From assembly GCA_016215025.1 (NCBI GenBank), contig JACRMI010000094.1:1-49610 (forward strand): DNA of 49,610 nt, read 5' to 3'. The position numbers and the translations under genes were made by a program. Position 1 is the first letter of the stretch. Every line of letters begins with the position of its first letter. This DNA comes from Chloroflexota bacterium. Lineage in GTDB: Bacteria > Chloroflexota > Anaerolineae > UBA4142. Shown here in pieces: positions 41,540-49,610 of this stretch. The notes beneath the pieces were generated by a model that did not search any database, was not told the DNA's origin, and worked only from the letters and a program-made list of their open reading frames with translations.

Positions 41540-42663
41540 ACGATTTTTCGATTTGCGGCAAAGCGTTATTGCCCGATGGTTTCACCGAAGTGACTGTTTT
41601 TATCTCCGATACACAGATCAGTTCGATCAAGCCAGGTCTCGACGCACACGCCGATTTTCACTTCGATGGATGGATTGCGCCGGGGTTGATCGATCTGCAA
41701 GTGAATGGCGCGTACAGTTTCGATTTTACGACCGACGGCAAATCGGTTGTCCCAGTCGCCCAACGATTACCCGCAACAGGTGTCACGGCGTTTTTGCCAA
41801 CGATCATTACCTCGCCGCTCGAAAATTATCAACCGATTTTGCACGACATCACGTCGGCGACGAAAGATGCGCAGGGCGCGGAAATCCTAGGTGTCCATCT
41901 CGAAGGTCCGTACCTGAATCCAAAGCGCAAGGGCGCGCACAATGCCAGCTTTTTGCGAACGCCGAACGTCGCCGAAATCGAAAGTTGGTCCGGCTCTGCG
42001 CTCGTTCGCTTGGCGACGCTGGCTCCGGAATTGCCGGGCGCGCTCGACACGATACGCCGTTTGCGAGTGCAAGGCGTTGTGGTCAGCGCCGGACATTCCG
42101 ATGCGGATTACGCTCAAGCGATGACCGGTTTCGAAAATGGTGTGACATACGGGACGCATCTTTACAATGCCATGTCGTCATTCACGCATCGCGAACCAGG
42201 ACTCGTCGGCGCGTATCTGGCGACAAATGTGCCGTGCGGCTTGATTGTCGATGGGGTGCATGTGCATCCTGCGGTTGTGAATGCGACCTATCGCGCAAAA
42301 GGCGCACGCGGTATCACGCTCGTCACCGATGCGATGGCGGCGATGGGGATGGAAGCAGGGCGTTACAAGCTTGCCGACCGCGAGGTCATTGTCGATGCGA
42401 ACTCGGCGCGACTTGAAGACGGCACGCTCGCCGGCAGTATCTTGCAAATGGATGCCGCCATCCGCAATATGATCGATTACACCGGCTGCTCGCTCGCCGA
42501 TGCGATTGCGATGGCAAGCACAACGCCCGCGCGCGTGTTGGGTCTCGCCAACAAAGGGCGCATCGATCAAGGTTGTGATGCAGATTTGGTCGTGTTGGAT
42601 AAATCGCTTCAAGTCGCAATGACCATCGCGCGCGGCAAGATTGTTTATCAGAAAGAGAAATGA
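41536..42663 (+). CDS. nagA: N-acetylglucosamine-6-phosphate deacetylase
   Basis: A 375-residue amidohydrolase. Family motifs in order are IAPGLIDLQVNG, GVHLEGPYLNP (metal Glu), SAGHSDADY (His), THLYNAMSS (His), DGVHVHP and LVTDAMAAMG (catalytic Asp). It removes acetate from GlcNAc-6-phosphate, the product of MurQ downstream. It is coupled by ATGA overlaps to both gntR and murQ. Confidence 0.95.
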   Translation: MNDFSICGKALLPDGFTEVTVFISDTQISSIKPGLDAHADFHFDGWIAPGLIDLQVNGAYSFDFTTDGKSVVPVAQRLPATGVTAFLPTIITSPLENYQPILHDITSATKDAQGAEILGVHLEGPYLNPKRKGAHNASFLRTPNVAEIESWSGSALVRLATLAPELPGALDTIRRLRVQGVVVSAGHSDADYAQAMTGFENGVTYGTHLYNAMSSFTHREPGLVGAYLATNVPCGLIVDGVHVHPAVVNATYRAKGARGITLVTDAMAAMGMEAGRYKLADREVIVDANSARLEDGTLAGSILQMDAAIRNMIDYTGCSLADAIAMASTTPARVLGLANKGRIDQGCDADLVVLDKSLQVAMTIARGKIVYQKEK

Positions 42664-43553
42664 TACAGTTAACTGAATCTGTGAATCCGCGCACCCGCAA
42701 CATCGATCAGGTATCGACGTTGGAAATGGTGCGACTGATCGCCGACGAAGATGCGCGGGTTGCGCCAGCCGTTGCGGCAGAGCAAGAAAAAATCGCGCGC
42801 GCGATCGACGTGATCTCGGAACGATTCTTGCGCGGTGGTCGATTGATCTATATCGGCGCAGGAACATCGGGCCGCATGGGCGTCCTCGACGCGTCGGAAA
42901 TTCCGCCAACGTTCGGCGTGCCGCGTGAGCGAGTAATTGGACTAATTGCCGGTGGTGCCATCGCCGTTACCGAATCTATTGAAGGGGCGGAAGATGACGT
43001 GACAGCCGGTGCGCGCGATATTGCATCGCTTTACGTTTCCGAGATCGACGCGGTGATGGGCATCGCGGCGAGCGGCGGCACCCCCTATGTTATCGGTGGA
43101 ATGCAAGAGGCAAAAAAGCGCGGCGCGTTTGTGGGTGCGCTTGTCTGCAATCAACCCTCGCCGATGGAAGCATTTGCCGATTTGACCATTGCGCCCTTGG
43201 TGGGTCCCGAAGTCATCACGGGATCGACGCGCATGAAAGCAGGCACGGCGCAGAAACTCGTCTTGAATATGATTAGCACGGGCGTGATGGTTCGCGTCGG
43301 TAAAACCTATGGCAATCTCATGGTCGATGTCCAAACCAAGAACGCAAAATTGCGTGATCGCGCACGACGCATCGTCGAAATGGCGTGCGATTTATCGAGC
43401 GCAGATGCAGAAGCATTGCTTGCCCGTTGCGATGGACAAGTCAAGACGGCGTTGGTCGCCGAATTAGCTCACGTTGAACCAGCGGAGGCGCGACGACGAT
43501 TAGAACAGGCGAAGGGCATGGTCCGCAAGGCGGTTGAATCGAATGGTCAATAG
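42660..43553 (+). CDS. murQ: N-acetylmuramic acid 6-phosphate etherase
   Basis: A 297-residue SIS-domain lyase. It has LTESVNPRTRNID at the N-terminus, then IGAGTSGRMGVLDASEIPPTF, ITGSTRMKAGTAQK and a MurQ-type helical C-terminus. It cleaves the lactyl ether of MurNAc-6-phosphate to GlcNAc-6-phosphate and D-lactate. It overlaps nagA by ATGA and the next gene by 11 bases. A MurNAc kinase is not in the window, so the phosphate must be added by an enzyme elsewhere. Confidence 0.95.
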   Translation: MIQLTESVNPRTRNIDQVSTLEMVRLIADEDARVAPAVAAEQEKIARAIDVISERFLRGGRLIYIGAGTSGRMGVLDASEIPPTFGVPRERVIGLIAGGAIAVTESIEGAEDDVTAGARDIASLYVSEIDAVMGIAASGGTPYVIGGMQEAKKRGAFVGALVCNQPSPMEAFADLTIAPLVGPEVITGSTRMKAGTAQKLVLNMISTGVMVRVGKTYGNLMVDVQTKNAKLRDRARRIVEMACDLSSADAEALLARCDGQVKTALVAELAHVEPAEARRRLEQAKGMVRKAVESNGQ

Positions 43554-44679
43554 TGGCTTGGATGTTTTGCTCAAAGAACATTTGGGGCGACTGAATAATC
43601 GGCGGATCGGACTGGTCACCAACCCGACCGGCGTAACCAGTTCATTGAAACCCAACATCGATGCGTTGCGCGACGCGGGCGTGAATCTGGTTGCATTGTT
43701 TAGTCCAGAGCATGGATTGCTCGGCGCAGTCGCCGACGGTGTGCAAGTTGCGTCGGGACAAGATGAGCATACGGGATTGCCGGTCCACTCGCTTTATGGA
43801 GCCACGCGCAAACCGAATGCAGAAATGCTGAATGGCATCGACGTTTTATTGTTCGATTTGCAAGATGTGGGCGTGCGCTTTTATACTTACACCGCCACGC
43901 TGGGTCTGTGTCTTGAAGCGTGCGCCGAAATTAAGATCCCGCTCATCGTGCTTGATCGACCCAATCCAATCAACGGAAATTGGATCGAGGGTCCGATCAT
44001 TGCTAAAGAGCAACAATCGTTCGTCGGACACGGTCCATTGCCCATTCGATTTGGAATGACGATGGGCGAGTTGGCGCAATTCTACAATAGCGAGTTGAAT
44101 ACCTGCGCCGAGCTGCAAATCATTTCGATGCAAGGCTGGGAACGGAGAATGTGGTTCGACGAGACCGAGCTACCCTGGGTTCTATCATCGCCCAATATGC
44201 CGCATCTTTCGACGGCAATCGTTTATCCAGGAATGTGTCTTTTCGAAGGCACGAATTTGTCGGTGGGGCGCGGCACGGCGTTGCCTTTTGAAACTTTCGG
44301 CGCGCCGTGGATCGATAGCTATGCGCTAGCCGATGCGTTCAATGCGCTCGGCATCGACGGCGCGCATTTTCGCCCGATGGCATTTACGCCAACGGCGGAT
44401 AAGTTCGCTGACACGCTCTGTTACGGCGTGCAGATCCACGTCACGGATCGAAACGCGCTGCGCCCGGTGACGATGGCATTGTATTTGCTGCGAACCCTGC
44501 GCGCAATGTATCCTACTCCATTCGAATGGATTCCCGCCAGTTTCAACTTGTTAATGGGCGATGCGAGCGTGATGGAAAAAATTGATCGCGGCGAGGCGGT
44601 TTCGGCAATTGTGCAAAGCTGGCAATCAGAGTTGGATTCATTTCTGCGCGTTCGCAGTAACTATTTGATGTATCGGTAA
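43543..44679 (+). CDS. namZ: exo-beta-N-acetylmuramidase NamZ-type (DUF1343 / GH171)
   Basis: A 378-residue DUF1343 protein like NamZ (YbbC), which removes terminal MurNAc from peptidoglycan chains. Typical motifs are RIGLVTNPTGV, LFSPEHGLLG, LLFDLQDVGVRFYTYT, VLDRPNPI and PWVLSSPNMPH, then YPGMCLFEGTNLSVGRGT. No signal peptide is seen at the chosen ATG (43543, 11 bases inside murQ). It may act on imported muro-oligosaccharides, unlike the secreted Bacillus enzyme. An alternative in-frame TTG at 43534 adds only three residues. Confidence 0.88.
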   Translation: MVNSGLDVLLKEHLGRLNNRRIGLVTNPTGVTSSLKPNIDALRDAGVNLVALFSPEHGLLGAVADGVQVASGQDEHTGLPVHSLYGATRKPNAEMLNGIDVLLFDLQDVGVRFYTYTATLGLCLEACAEIKIPLIVLDRPNPINGNWIEGPIIAKEQQSFVGHGPLPIRFGMTMGELAQFYNSELNTCAELQIISMQGWERRMWFDETELPWVLSSPNMPHLSTAIVYPGMCLFEGTNLSVGRGTALPFETFGAPWIDSYALADAFNALGIDGAHFRPMAFTPTADKFADTLCYGVQIHVTDRNALRPVTMALYLLRTLRAMYPTPFEWIPASFNLLMGDASVMEKIDRGEAVSAIVQSWQSELDSFLRVRSNYLMYR

Positions 44680-44681
44680 AT

Positions 44682-44760
44682 CTCACCCTCACCTGACCTC
44701 TCCTTGCGAGGGAGAGGAAGCAAATTCCCTCGCCCTTTGGAAGAGGGTAAGGGTGAGGGG
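44682..44760. repeat. CTCACCCTCACC...GGGTGAGGGG spacer element, copy 2
   Basis: Outer arms CTCACCCTCACC and AAGGGTGAGGGG with inner CTCCTTGCGAGGGAG and CCCTCGCCCTTTGGAAGAGGG. Related to the element at 10219. It lies between namZ and the peptide permease. Confidence 0.8.
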
Positions 44761-44771
44761 AAGGACACTTT

Positions 44772-45848
44772 ATGGCAGTAACCTCAACGACGATTAAAAC
44801 CAACAGACTTGCATGGCTCGAGGGCATTGAAAAGATCACGAACAATTTTTTGTTGCGGCGCATCGTCAAAGCGTTGTTCACGATCTGGGTCGTCACGTCG
44901 ATCACGTTCTTCGTCGTGCGCGCGATGCCGGGCAGCGCCGTAGACATTCTGATTCAGGATTTGACCGCGGCGGGGTATTCGCCGGACGATGCCAAGAATC
45001 AAGCTGCATCGCTGATGAGCATCAATTTGGATGCGCCGGCGCACGAACAATACTTGGAATACGTCGGCAATGTGCTGCAAGGCGACTTGGGCAAATCGTT
45101 CAAATCGCGCGGACTCAACGTGTCGGACATTATTGCGGGCGTGTTACCCTGGACGATTTTTAGCGTCGGTTTGTCGTTGGTCATAACGTTCACATTAGGC
45201 ATCGCCTTGGGCGCAGTGATGGCGTACGCGCGCGATACCTGGATCGATCATTTGCTCAGCAATCTGGCGGCGATACTCGACGCGATTTCGCCTTACATCA
45301 TTGGCTTGCTCGCTATTCTATTTTTGAGCGTACTCTGGAAAATTGTTCCAATTATGGAAACGCGCGGTGCGATGTCGCCGGGCATGCAACCGGAATTCTC
45401 GTTCGAGTTTTTCGCGGACATTTTTAGTCACGTCAAGGTGCTTGCGTTCGTCTATGTTCTATCGTCGATTGGTTCGTGGATGTTGATCATGAAGAGTAAT
45501 ACCATTACGACGCTTGGCGAGGACTATGTGACGGTTGCCCGCGCGCGTGGCTTGCCCGATCTGCGAATTCTGAGCGCGTACGTCGGTCGCAATGCGACGT
45601 TGCCCTTGTTCACCCGTCTCGCGATCACCATTGGTTTTGCGGTTAGTGGATCGGTTCTCTTGGAGAGTTTGTTCACCTATCGGGGCATCGGTTACCAACT
45701 CTGGCAAGCTATCTCAGGACGCGACTATCCGGTAATGCAAGGCATCTTTATCGTCGTTACGGCGGCCGTCGTGTTTGCGAATCTCATCGCCGATTTGCTT
45801 TACGGCTGGCTTGATCCACGCATTCGAATCGTCGGAGGTAGCAGCTAA
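44772..45848 (+). CDS. peptide/oligosaccharide ABC permease DppB-type
   Basis: A 358-residue permease of the dipeptide/nickel/oligosaccharide class. The first membrane segment is at about 33-55 (ALFTIWVVTSITFFVVRAMPG), with the typical PGSAVDIL after it. The ATPase-contact loop is YVTVARARGLPDLRIL, and the C-terminal GLPDLR...ESLFTYRGIGYQLWQAI matches DppB. There is no binding protein in this operon. It overlaps the next permease by one base (TAATG). Confidence 0.9.
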   Translation: MAVTSTTIKTNRLAWLEGIEKITNNFLLRRIVKALFTIWVVTSITFFVVRAMPGSAVDILIQDLTAAGYSPDDAKNQAASLMSINLDAPAHEQYLEYVGNVLQGDLGKSFKSRGLNVSDIIAGVLPWTIFSVGLSLVITFTLGIALGAVMAYARDTWIDHLLSNLAAILDAISPYIIGLLAILFLSVLWKIVPIMETRGAMSPGMQPEFSFEFFADIFSHVKVLAFVYVLSSIGSWMLIMKSNTITTLGEDYVTVARARGLPDLRILSAYVGRNATLPLFTRLAITIGFAVSGSVLLESLFTYRGIGYQLWQAISGRDYPVMQGIFIVVTAAVVFANLIADLLYGWLDPRIRIVGGSS

Positions 45849-46735
45849 TGAAGTCGCTCCTCAGTCTGCTCGCCGGTATCTGGCAGGAAACCGTCAAGAC
45901 CCTAAAGATTCTGAGCCGCAACAAAATCGGCATGTTCGGTTTTAGCACTGCGTTATTGATTGTCTTGCTTTCCTTTTTCGGTCCGTTCATTTGGCCCCCC
46001 GAAGATTCTGCGAACGTCGCCGACATCAATCAGGGTGTTTCGGCAAAACACTGGCTCGGCACCGATTTCCAAGGACAGGACAATCTTCGAAAAATTGTCA
46101 ACGGCGGCAAAGATATTGTCACGGTCGCATTTCTCACGGGGTTGCTCGCTACGTTGTTTGGCGTGGTCATTGGTTCGTTCAGCGCGTTTGCCGGTGGAAA
46201 TATCGACAGTGTGCTGATGGAATTCGTCAACATCTGGCTGACGATTCCCAAGATTCCTTTGCTGGCGGTGGCGGCCACGGTCATCAAGCTTGGCGATCCG
46301 ATTACGTTCTCGTTGCTGATGGCATTTCTCGACTGGCCCTCACTCTCGCGCCAGGTGCGCAGTCAAGTCTTGTCGCTCAAGCAGCGTGATTACATCGAAG
46401 CGGCGACGATGCTTGATCTGGGCACGCGCAACATTATCTTTAGCGAACTCTTGCCGAACATGATGTCGTTCATTGTAATCTCGATGATCGGCACGATGAC
46501 GTTTGCGATCTATCAGCAGACGAGTTTGGTCTTTCTCGGCATCGTGCCGTATTCGGGGAGTAATTGGGGCGTGATGATTACAGCGGCGCAGGCACGCGGC
46601 GTGCTTTACAATCCGCAAGCAATGTGGAGCATTCTTGCGCCCATTGGCGCAATCGTGCTGTTTCAACTTTCGCTCGTCACGTTTGCGCGGTCGCTGGAAG
46701 AAGTGTTCAATCCAAGATTGAGAACATCAGTCTAA
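45848..46735 (+). CDS. peptide/oligosaccharide ABC permease DppC-type
   Basis: A 295-residue partner permease. It has an N-terminal membrane anchor, the LGTDFQGQDNLRKIVNGG segment, and the contact loop QRDYIEAATMLDLGTRNIIFSELLPN near residue 180. Five or more further hydrophobic segments are visible. It forms the heterodimeric channel with DppB. Confidence 0.9.
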   Translation: MKSLLSLLAGIWQETVKTLKILSRNKIGMFGFSTALLIVLLSFFGPFIWPPEDSANVADINQGVSAKHWLGTDFQGQDNLRKIVNGGKDIVTVAFLTGLLATLFGVVIGSFSAFAGGNIDSVLMEFVNIWLTIPKIPLLAVAATVIKLGDPITFSLLMAFLDWPSLSRQVRSQVLSLKQRDYIEAATMLDLGTRNIIFSELLPNMMSFIVISMIGTMTFAIYQQTSLVFLGIVPYSGSNWGVMITAAQARGVLYNPQAMWSILAPIGAIVLFQLSLVTFARSLEEVFNPRLRTSV

Positions 46736-46822
46736 TAGTCCTGTAGTCAACTAGTCTTGCAGTCATTTTTTTCGACTAGGAGACTATACGACTATCCGAC
46801 TAAACGACTACAAGACGGTTTT
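46736..46822. repeat. AGTC/GACT-rich palindromic spacer
   Basis: Text such as TAGTCAACTAGTCTTGCAGTC faces GACTATCCGACTAAACGACT, with a run of Ts in the middle. It separates the permeases from the ATPases; no gene is seen. Confidence 0.7.
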
Positions 46823-47839
46823 ATGCAGCCTACTTTATCCGTTCAGAATTTGTCAATCGAATACAAAGCGCGGCGCGGGCGCGTGCAAGCGATTCGCAAT
46901 GTCTCGTTCGACGTGGGGCAGGGCGAGGCGCTGGCGCTTATCGGCGAGAGCGGCTCTGGCAAGACGACGCTCGGTCTTGGCATCGTGCAACTGCTACCGG
47001 CGACGGCGAAAATTTCGGAGGGGCGCGCCATCTATCGCCGACGAAATAACGGCGCGACCAAAGAATTCGACGCGCTGAAACTAAAGGGCAAGGCGTTGCG
47101 CGAGTTTCGCTGGAAAGATTGCGCCATGGTTTTCCAGTCGGCGTTGAATTCGCTTAATCCGGTGCTGCGGATCTGCGATCAATTTACCGATACAGCCAAG
47201 GCGCATAACTATTTGCAGGGTCACGAATTGGAAAAACGCGCGCGCCATCTGCTCTCACTCGTGCGGCTCGATCCCGACCGGGTGTGGAAATCTTTTCCGC
47301 ACGAATTGTCGGGTGGAATGCGGCAACGTGTGCTGATCGCCCTCGGCTTGCTGCTGGAACCGCAACTTTTGATTCTTGACGAACCGACGACGGCGTTGGA
47401 TATTTTGACGCAGCGCAATATTATGGACGTGCTGAAAGAGTTGCGAACCAAGCTGGAATTTTCGCTCATCTTCATCTCGCACGATTTGTCGCTGGCGGCA
47501 GAACTAGCAGATCGCGTGGCGACCGTTTACGCGGGCAAAGTCGTCGAGCTTGCGGATGTTGAGACGACGTTCAAGGAACCAACGCATCCGTACACCATTG
47601 GCTTGATTAACGCCGTGCCAACACTCAAAGGCACAAAAGAAGATTTGACATCGATTCCTGGTTCGCCGCCCGATTTGATTGAGATGCCATCGGGCTGCAA
47701 GTTTCATCCGCGCTGCCCGCTCGCCGATCAGAAATGCAAAGCGCAAGAACCGGAATTGGAACAAGTCAAGCCAGGGCATCAGGCGGCATGCTGGCATTGG
47801 CGCATGGCGCGCGAATCGCTGCAAAAATTTAGACAATAG
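46823..47839 (+). CDS. peptide/oligosaccharide ABC ATPase DppD-type
   Basis: A 338-residue ATPase: Walker A GESGSGKTT, signature LSGGMRQR, Walker B LLILDEPTTALD, H-loop ISHDLS. The C-terminal oligopeptide-type Cys cluster (CKFHPRCPLADQKC) may bind an Fe-S centre in this subfamily. Start: ATG at 46823; an upstream reading runs through repeat text. Confidence 0.9.
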   Translation: MQPTLSVQNLSIEYKARRGRVQAIRNVSFDVGQGEALALIGESGSGKTTLGLGIVQLLPATAKISEGRAIYRRRNNGATKEFDALKLKGKALREFRWKDCAMVFQSALNSLNPVLRICDQFTDTAKAHNYLQGHELEKRARHLLSLVRLDPDRVWKSFPHELSGGMRQRVLIALGLLLEPQLLILDEPTTALDILTQRNIMDVLKELRTKLEFSLIFISHDLSLAAELADRVATVYAGKVVELADVETTFKEPTHPYTIGLINAVPTLKGTKEDLTSIPGSPPDLIEMPSGCKFHPRCPLADQKCKAQEPELEQVKPGHQAACWHWRMARESLQKFRQ

Positions 47840-47851
47840 ATATTTTTGGTT

Positions 47852-47975
47852 TGTCATTGCGAGGAGCGACGTGAACGAGTGTCGTTGTCGATAAGCAACA
47901 GAGCGACGAAGCAATCCCATTCTTGGACGGAGATTGCGCGGACGCAGTTCGTCCGGTGCTCCGCTCGCAATGACA
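47852..47975. repeat. TGTCATTGCGAG...CTCGCAATGACA element, copy 5
   Basis: A variant with TTGCGAGGAGCGACG and CTCCGCTCGCAATGACA ends, and GAAGCAATC inside. It lies between the two ATPase genes. Confidence 0.85.
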
Positions 47976-47990
47976 GTGGCTAGAATGTAA

Positions 47991-48971
47991 ATGGCTAATC
48001 CTATCATTACGCTAGAAAACGTTACCCGCACGTTCCAAGTCAAGCGCCAGGTCATCAGGGCGGTTGACGATGTGTCGCTATCGGTTTGCGAAGGCGAGAT
48101 CATGTGCCTCGTCGGCGAGTCGGGCTGCGGCAAGACGACGACGGGCAAAATGATCGCCGGCGTTTTGCCCATTTCTTCTGGAAAAATTCTATATCGCCAT
48201 CAAAGTATCGACATGCTGCGCAGTGACGATTATAAAAAATATCGACTTGCGGTGCAGATGATTCACCAAGACCCGTACGCCTCGTTGAATCCCGCGCATA
48301 CGATTTTCCAGATCATCGCCGCGCCGCTGCGCCATCATGGGTTTACGCGCGACGAAGCGCACACTCAAGCGCGCGTGCGTGAGTTGCTTCAGTTGGTCGA
48401 TCTCACTCCGCCCGAAGACTTTCTTGATAAATTTCCGCATCAATTGAGCGGTGGACAGCGTCAGCGCGTTTCCATCGCGCGCGCGTTGACGGTTAACCCA
48501 TCGTTCATCGTCGCCGACGAAGCCGTGTCGATGGTCGATGTGTCGATTCGCATTAGCTTGCTCAACACGTTGACGAAATTGAAAAATGCGATGGGACTCG
48601 CCGTGCTTTTTATTACGCACGATCTTGCGCTCGCAAAGTACTTTGCATGGGAAGGTCGGATCGGCGTCATGTACCTGGGTCGATTGGTGGAGCTTGCACC
48701 CGCGCACGAATTGGTCGAAAGCCCCAAGCATCCATACACGCAAGTTTTGCTTTCGGCAATTCCAGAAGCCGACCCGGAGGTGACGCGCCGCAAAAAACAT
48801 ATTCAGCTTCGCAGTATGGACGTGCCAAGTTTGCTGCGTTTGCCCACCGGGTGCGCCTTTCATCCGCGCTGCCCCGCGTTCATGGGCGAGGTGTGCGAAA
48901 AGGTCAGACCTGAGTTGATGCCGGCGGATGGCGCAATGGTGGCGTGCCACCTAGTAAATCGTAAGACGTAA
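47991..48971 (+). CDS. peptide/oligosaccharide ABC ATPase DppF-type
   Basis: A 326-residue ATPase: Walker A GESGCGKTT, signature LSGGQRQR, H-loop ITHDLA and C-terminal CAFHPRCP Cys motif. The Walker B region reads VADEAVSMVDVS, so the usual DEP is DEA and SALDVS is SMVDVS; the catalytic Glu is kept. It completes a DppBCDF set that lacks its binding protein here. Confidence 0.9.
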   Translation: MANPIITLENVTRTFQVKRQVIRAVDDVSLSVCEGEIMCLVGESGCGKTTTGKMIAGVLPISSGKILYRHQSIDMLRSDDYKKYRLAVQMIHQDPYASLNPAHTIFQIIAAPLRHHGFTRDEAHTQARVRELLQLVDLTPPEDFLDKFPHQLSGGQRQRVSIARALTVNPSFIVADEAVSMVDVSIRISLLNTLTKLKNAMGLAVLFITHDLALAKYFAWEGRIGVMYLGRLVELAPAHELVESPKHPYTQVLLSAIPEADPEVTRRKKHIQLRSMDVPSLLRLPTGCAFHPRCPAFMGEVCEKVRPELMPADGAMVACHLVNRKT

Positions 48972-49006
48972 TCTTTACGCCATACGTTTTAGGATTTGGA
49001 TTTCGC

Positions 49007-49186
49007 ATGAATCCTGAACTTGGACTTGGATGGTTTCGGATCGCCGTTTTTATCACCGGCGTGTCCGGTATTCTCGCATTGATCGAGCCGCCTGACAGCG
49101 CCGAGTTTGTCATTTCGGTTGCATCGTTCGGAATGGGTTTGCTGTTTATTTTTATCATCGTCGTGATCGTTAAACGCTCTAGTTGA
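49007..49186 (+). CDS. 59-residue two-segment membrane protein
   Basis: A short gene starting MNPELGLGWFRIAVFITGVSG and ending FIIVVIVKRSS. It has two hydrophobic segments (about 11-25 and 38-54) with a short loop containing PPDSAEF. RBS AGGA is 12 bases upstream. I cannot name a family. It lies directly after the transporter ATPase and may be an accessory or simply an independent small gene. Coding is supported by the clean, hydrophobic reading and the basic C-terminus. Confidence 0.6.
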   Translation: MNPELGLGWFRIAVFITGVSGILALIEPPDSAEFVISVASFGMGLLFIFIIVVIVKRSS

Positions 49187-49292
49187 TTCACAAGGAGGTG
49201 AGAAAACAAACAAACCAACTAACCAACGACTCAACGATCCAACTATCGCACTATCGAATCGTGACACTATCAACTAAACAGGAGGAGAAGAA

Positions 49293-49610
49293 ATGAAAAA
49301 GATCGTTTTGCTCGCGCTGATTGCGTTGGCAGTGCTTACCGTCGCATGCGCGTCCGCAACGGTTGCAACTGCGCCCACGAGCGCGCCGTCATCTTCGGCT
49401 GCGCCTAGCTCGTCGGCAGCTCCCTCGTCTTCGGCGGCGCCGTCCTCGGCGGCGGCTGCTCCAGTCAAGGGTACGATTACGATTTGGAATGGCTATCACA
49501 CCGGCGACAATGAAGAAAAAACGCTGAACCAATTGCTTGATGCCGCCAAGAAAGCCTTCCCCGATGCCAAGATCAACGTCTTGGAAATCCCGTTCGATCA
49601 ACTCTTCAAC
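49293..49610 (+). CDS. sugar-type ABC substrate-binding lipoprotein (N-terminal part)
   Basis: The first 106 residues of a gene running off the window. A signal peptide (KKIVLLALIALAVLTV) leads into a lipobox with Cys at about residue 19, then an Ala/Ser-rich linker of about 35 residues with SSSAAP repeats. The mature protein begins GTITIWNGYHTGDNEEKTLN, typical of family-1 (MalE-like) sugar-binding proteins. It is therefore probably not the missing partner of DppBCDF, which uses family-5 proteins. RBS GGAGGAG. Confidence 0.87.
   Translation, partial: MKKIVLLALIALAVLTVACASATVATAPTSAPSSSAAPSSSAAPSSSAAPSSAAAAPVKGTITIWNGYHTGDNEEKTLNQLLDAAKKAFPDAKINVLEIPFDQLFN

Noticed and set aside
1..49610. 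CRISPR arrays, tRNA and rRNA genes
   Set aside because: No regularly spaced direct repeats, cloverleaf sequences or conserved rRNA segments were found by reading. The repeats present are dispersed palindromes.

Overview
This 49.6 kb window is bacterial and almost entirely plus-strand. It reads like an uncultured member of the Chloroflexota (Anaerolineae-like). The grounds are lipoproteins with Ala/Pro/Thr- or Ala/Ser-rich linkers after the lipobox, intergenic spacers filled with many kinds of imperfect palindromes, and a plant-polymer-eating gene set. The lineage is inferred from gene style; there is no rRNA or marker gene here. No tRNA, rRNA or CRISPR array was seen.

Region 1 (1-17.4 kb) is a uronate/pectin-oligomer catabolic cluster. 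It holds a GH67 alpha-glucuronidase tail, an endonuclease/exonuclease/phosphatase-fold enzyme, three oligogalacturonate-lyase-family propellers, an alpha/beta hydrolase, two aldo/keto reductases, two small cupins, two GH4 glycosidases, a GH105 unsaturated uronyl hydrolase and a FAH-family hydrolase. It ends with an IolB-type isomerase, KduD, KDPG aldolase and KDG kinase. The logic is depolymerise, open the unsaturated uronate, isomerise, reduce to 2-keto-3-deoxygluconate, phosphorylate, cleave.

Region 2 (17.4-39.6 kb) looks like an inositol regulon of the Thermotoga type. It holds two PfkB kinases, a LacI regulator with an evident promoter and operator, a zinc alcohol dehydrogenase, IolG, IolM (scyllo-inosose 3-dehydrogenase), IolI, IolN (creatininase-fold diketo-inositol hydrolase) and IolO (5-keto-L-gluconate epimerase). 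Two complete FbpABC/AfuABC-class ABC transporters belong to it. A second near-copy of the LacI operator lies upstream of iolI. In the known Thermotoga pathway the product is D-tagaturonate, which drains to 2-keto-3-deoxygluconate, so inositol and pectin would share the KdgK/Eda exit of region 1. One transporter operon is split by sirohydrochlorin-chelatase-like, GNAT and 2H-phosphoesterase genes. The GNAT gene is cut by an insertion sequence with a clear target duplication.

Region 3 (39.6-49.6 kb) is a peptidoglycan-sugar recycling operon. A GntR/HutC regulator sits behind a consensus promoter with a DasR/NagR-like operator, followed by translationally coupled nagA, murQ and a NamZ-type exo-muramidase, then a DppBCDF-type peptide transporter without a binding protein. 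A two-repeat secreted protein of unknown function is divergently transcribed from the regulator. A 59-residue membrane protein and the start of a sugar-binding lipoprotein close the window.
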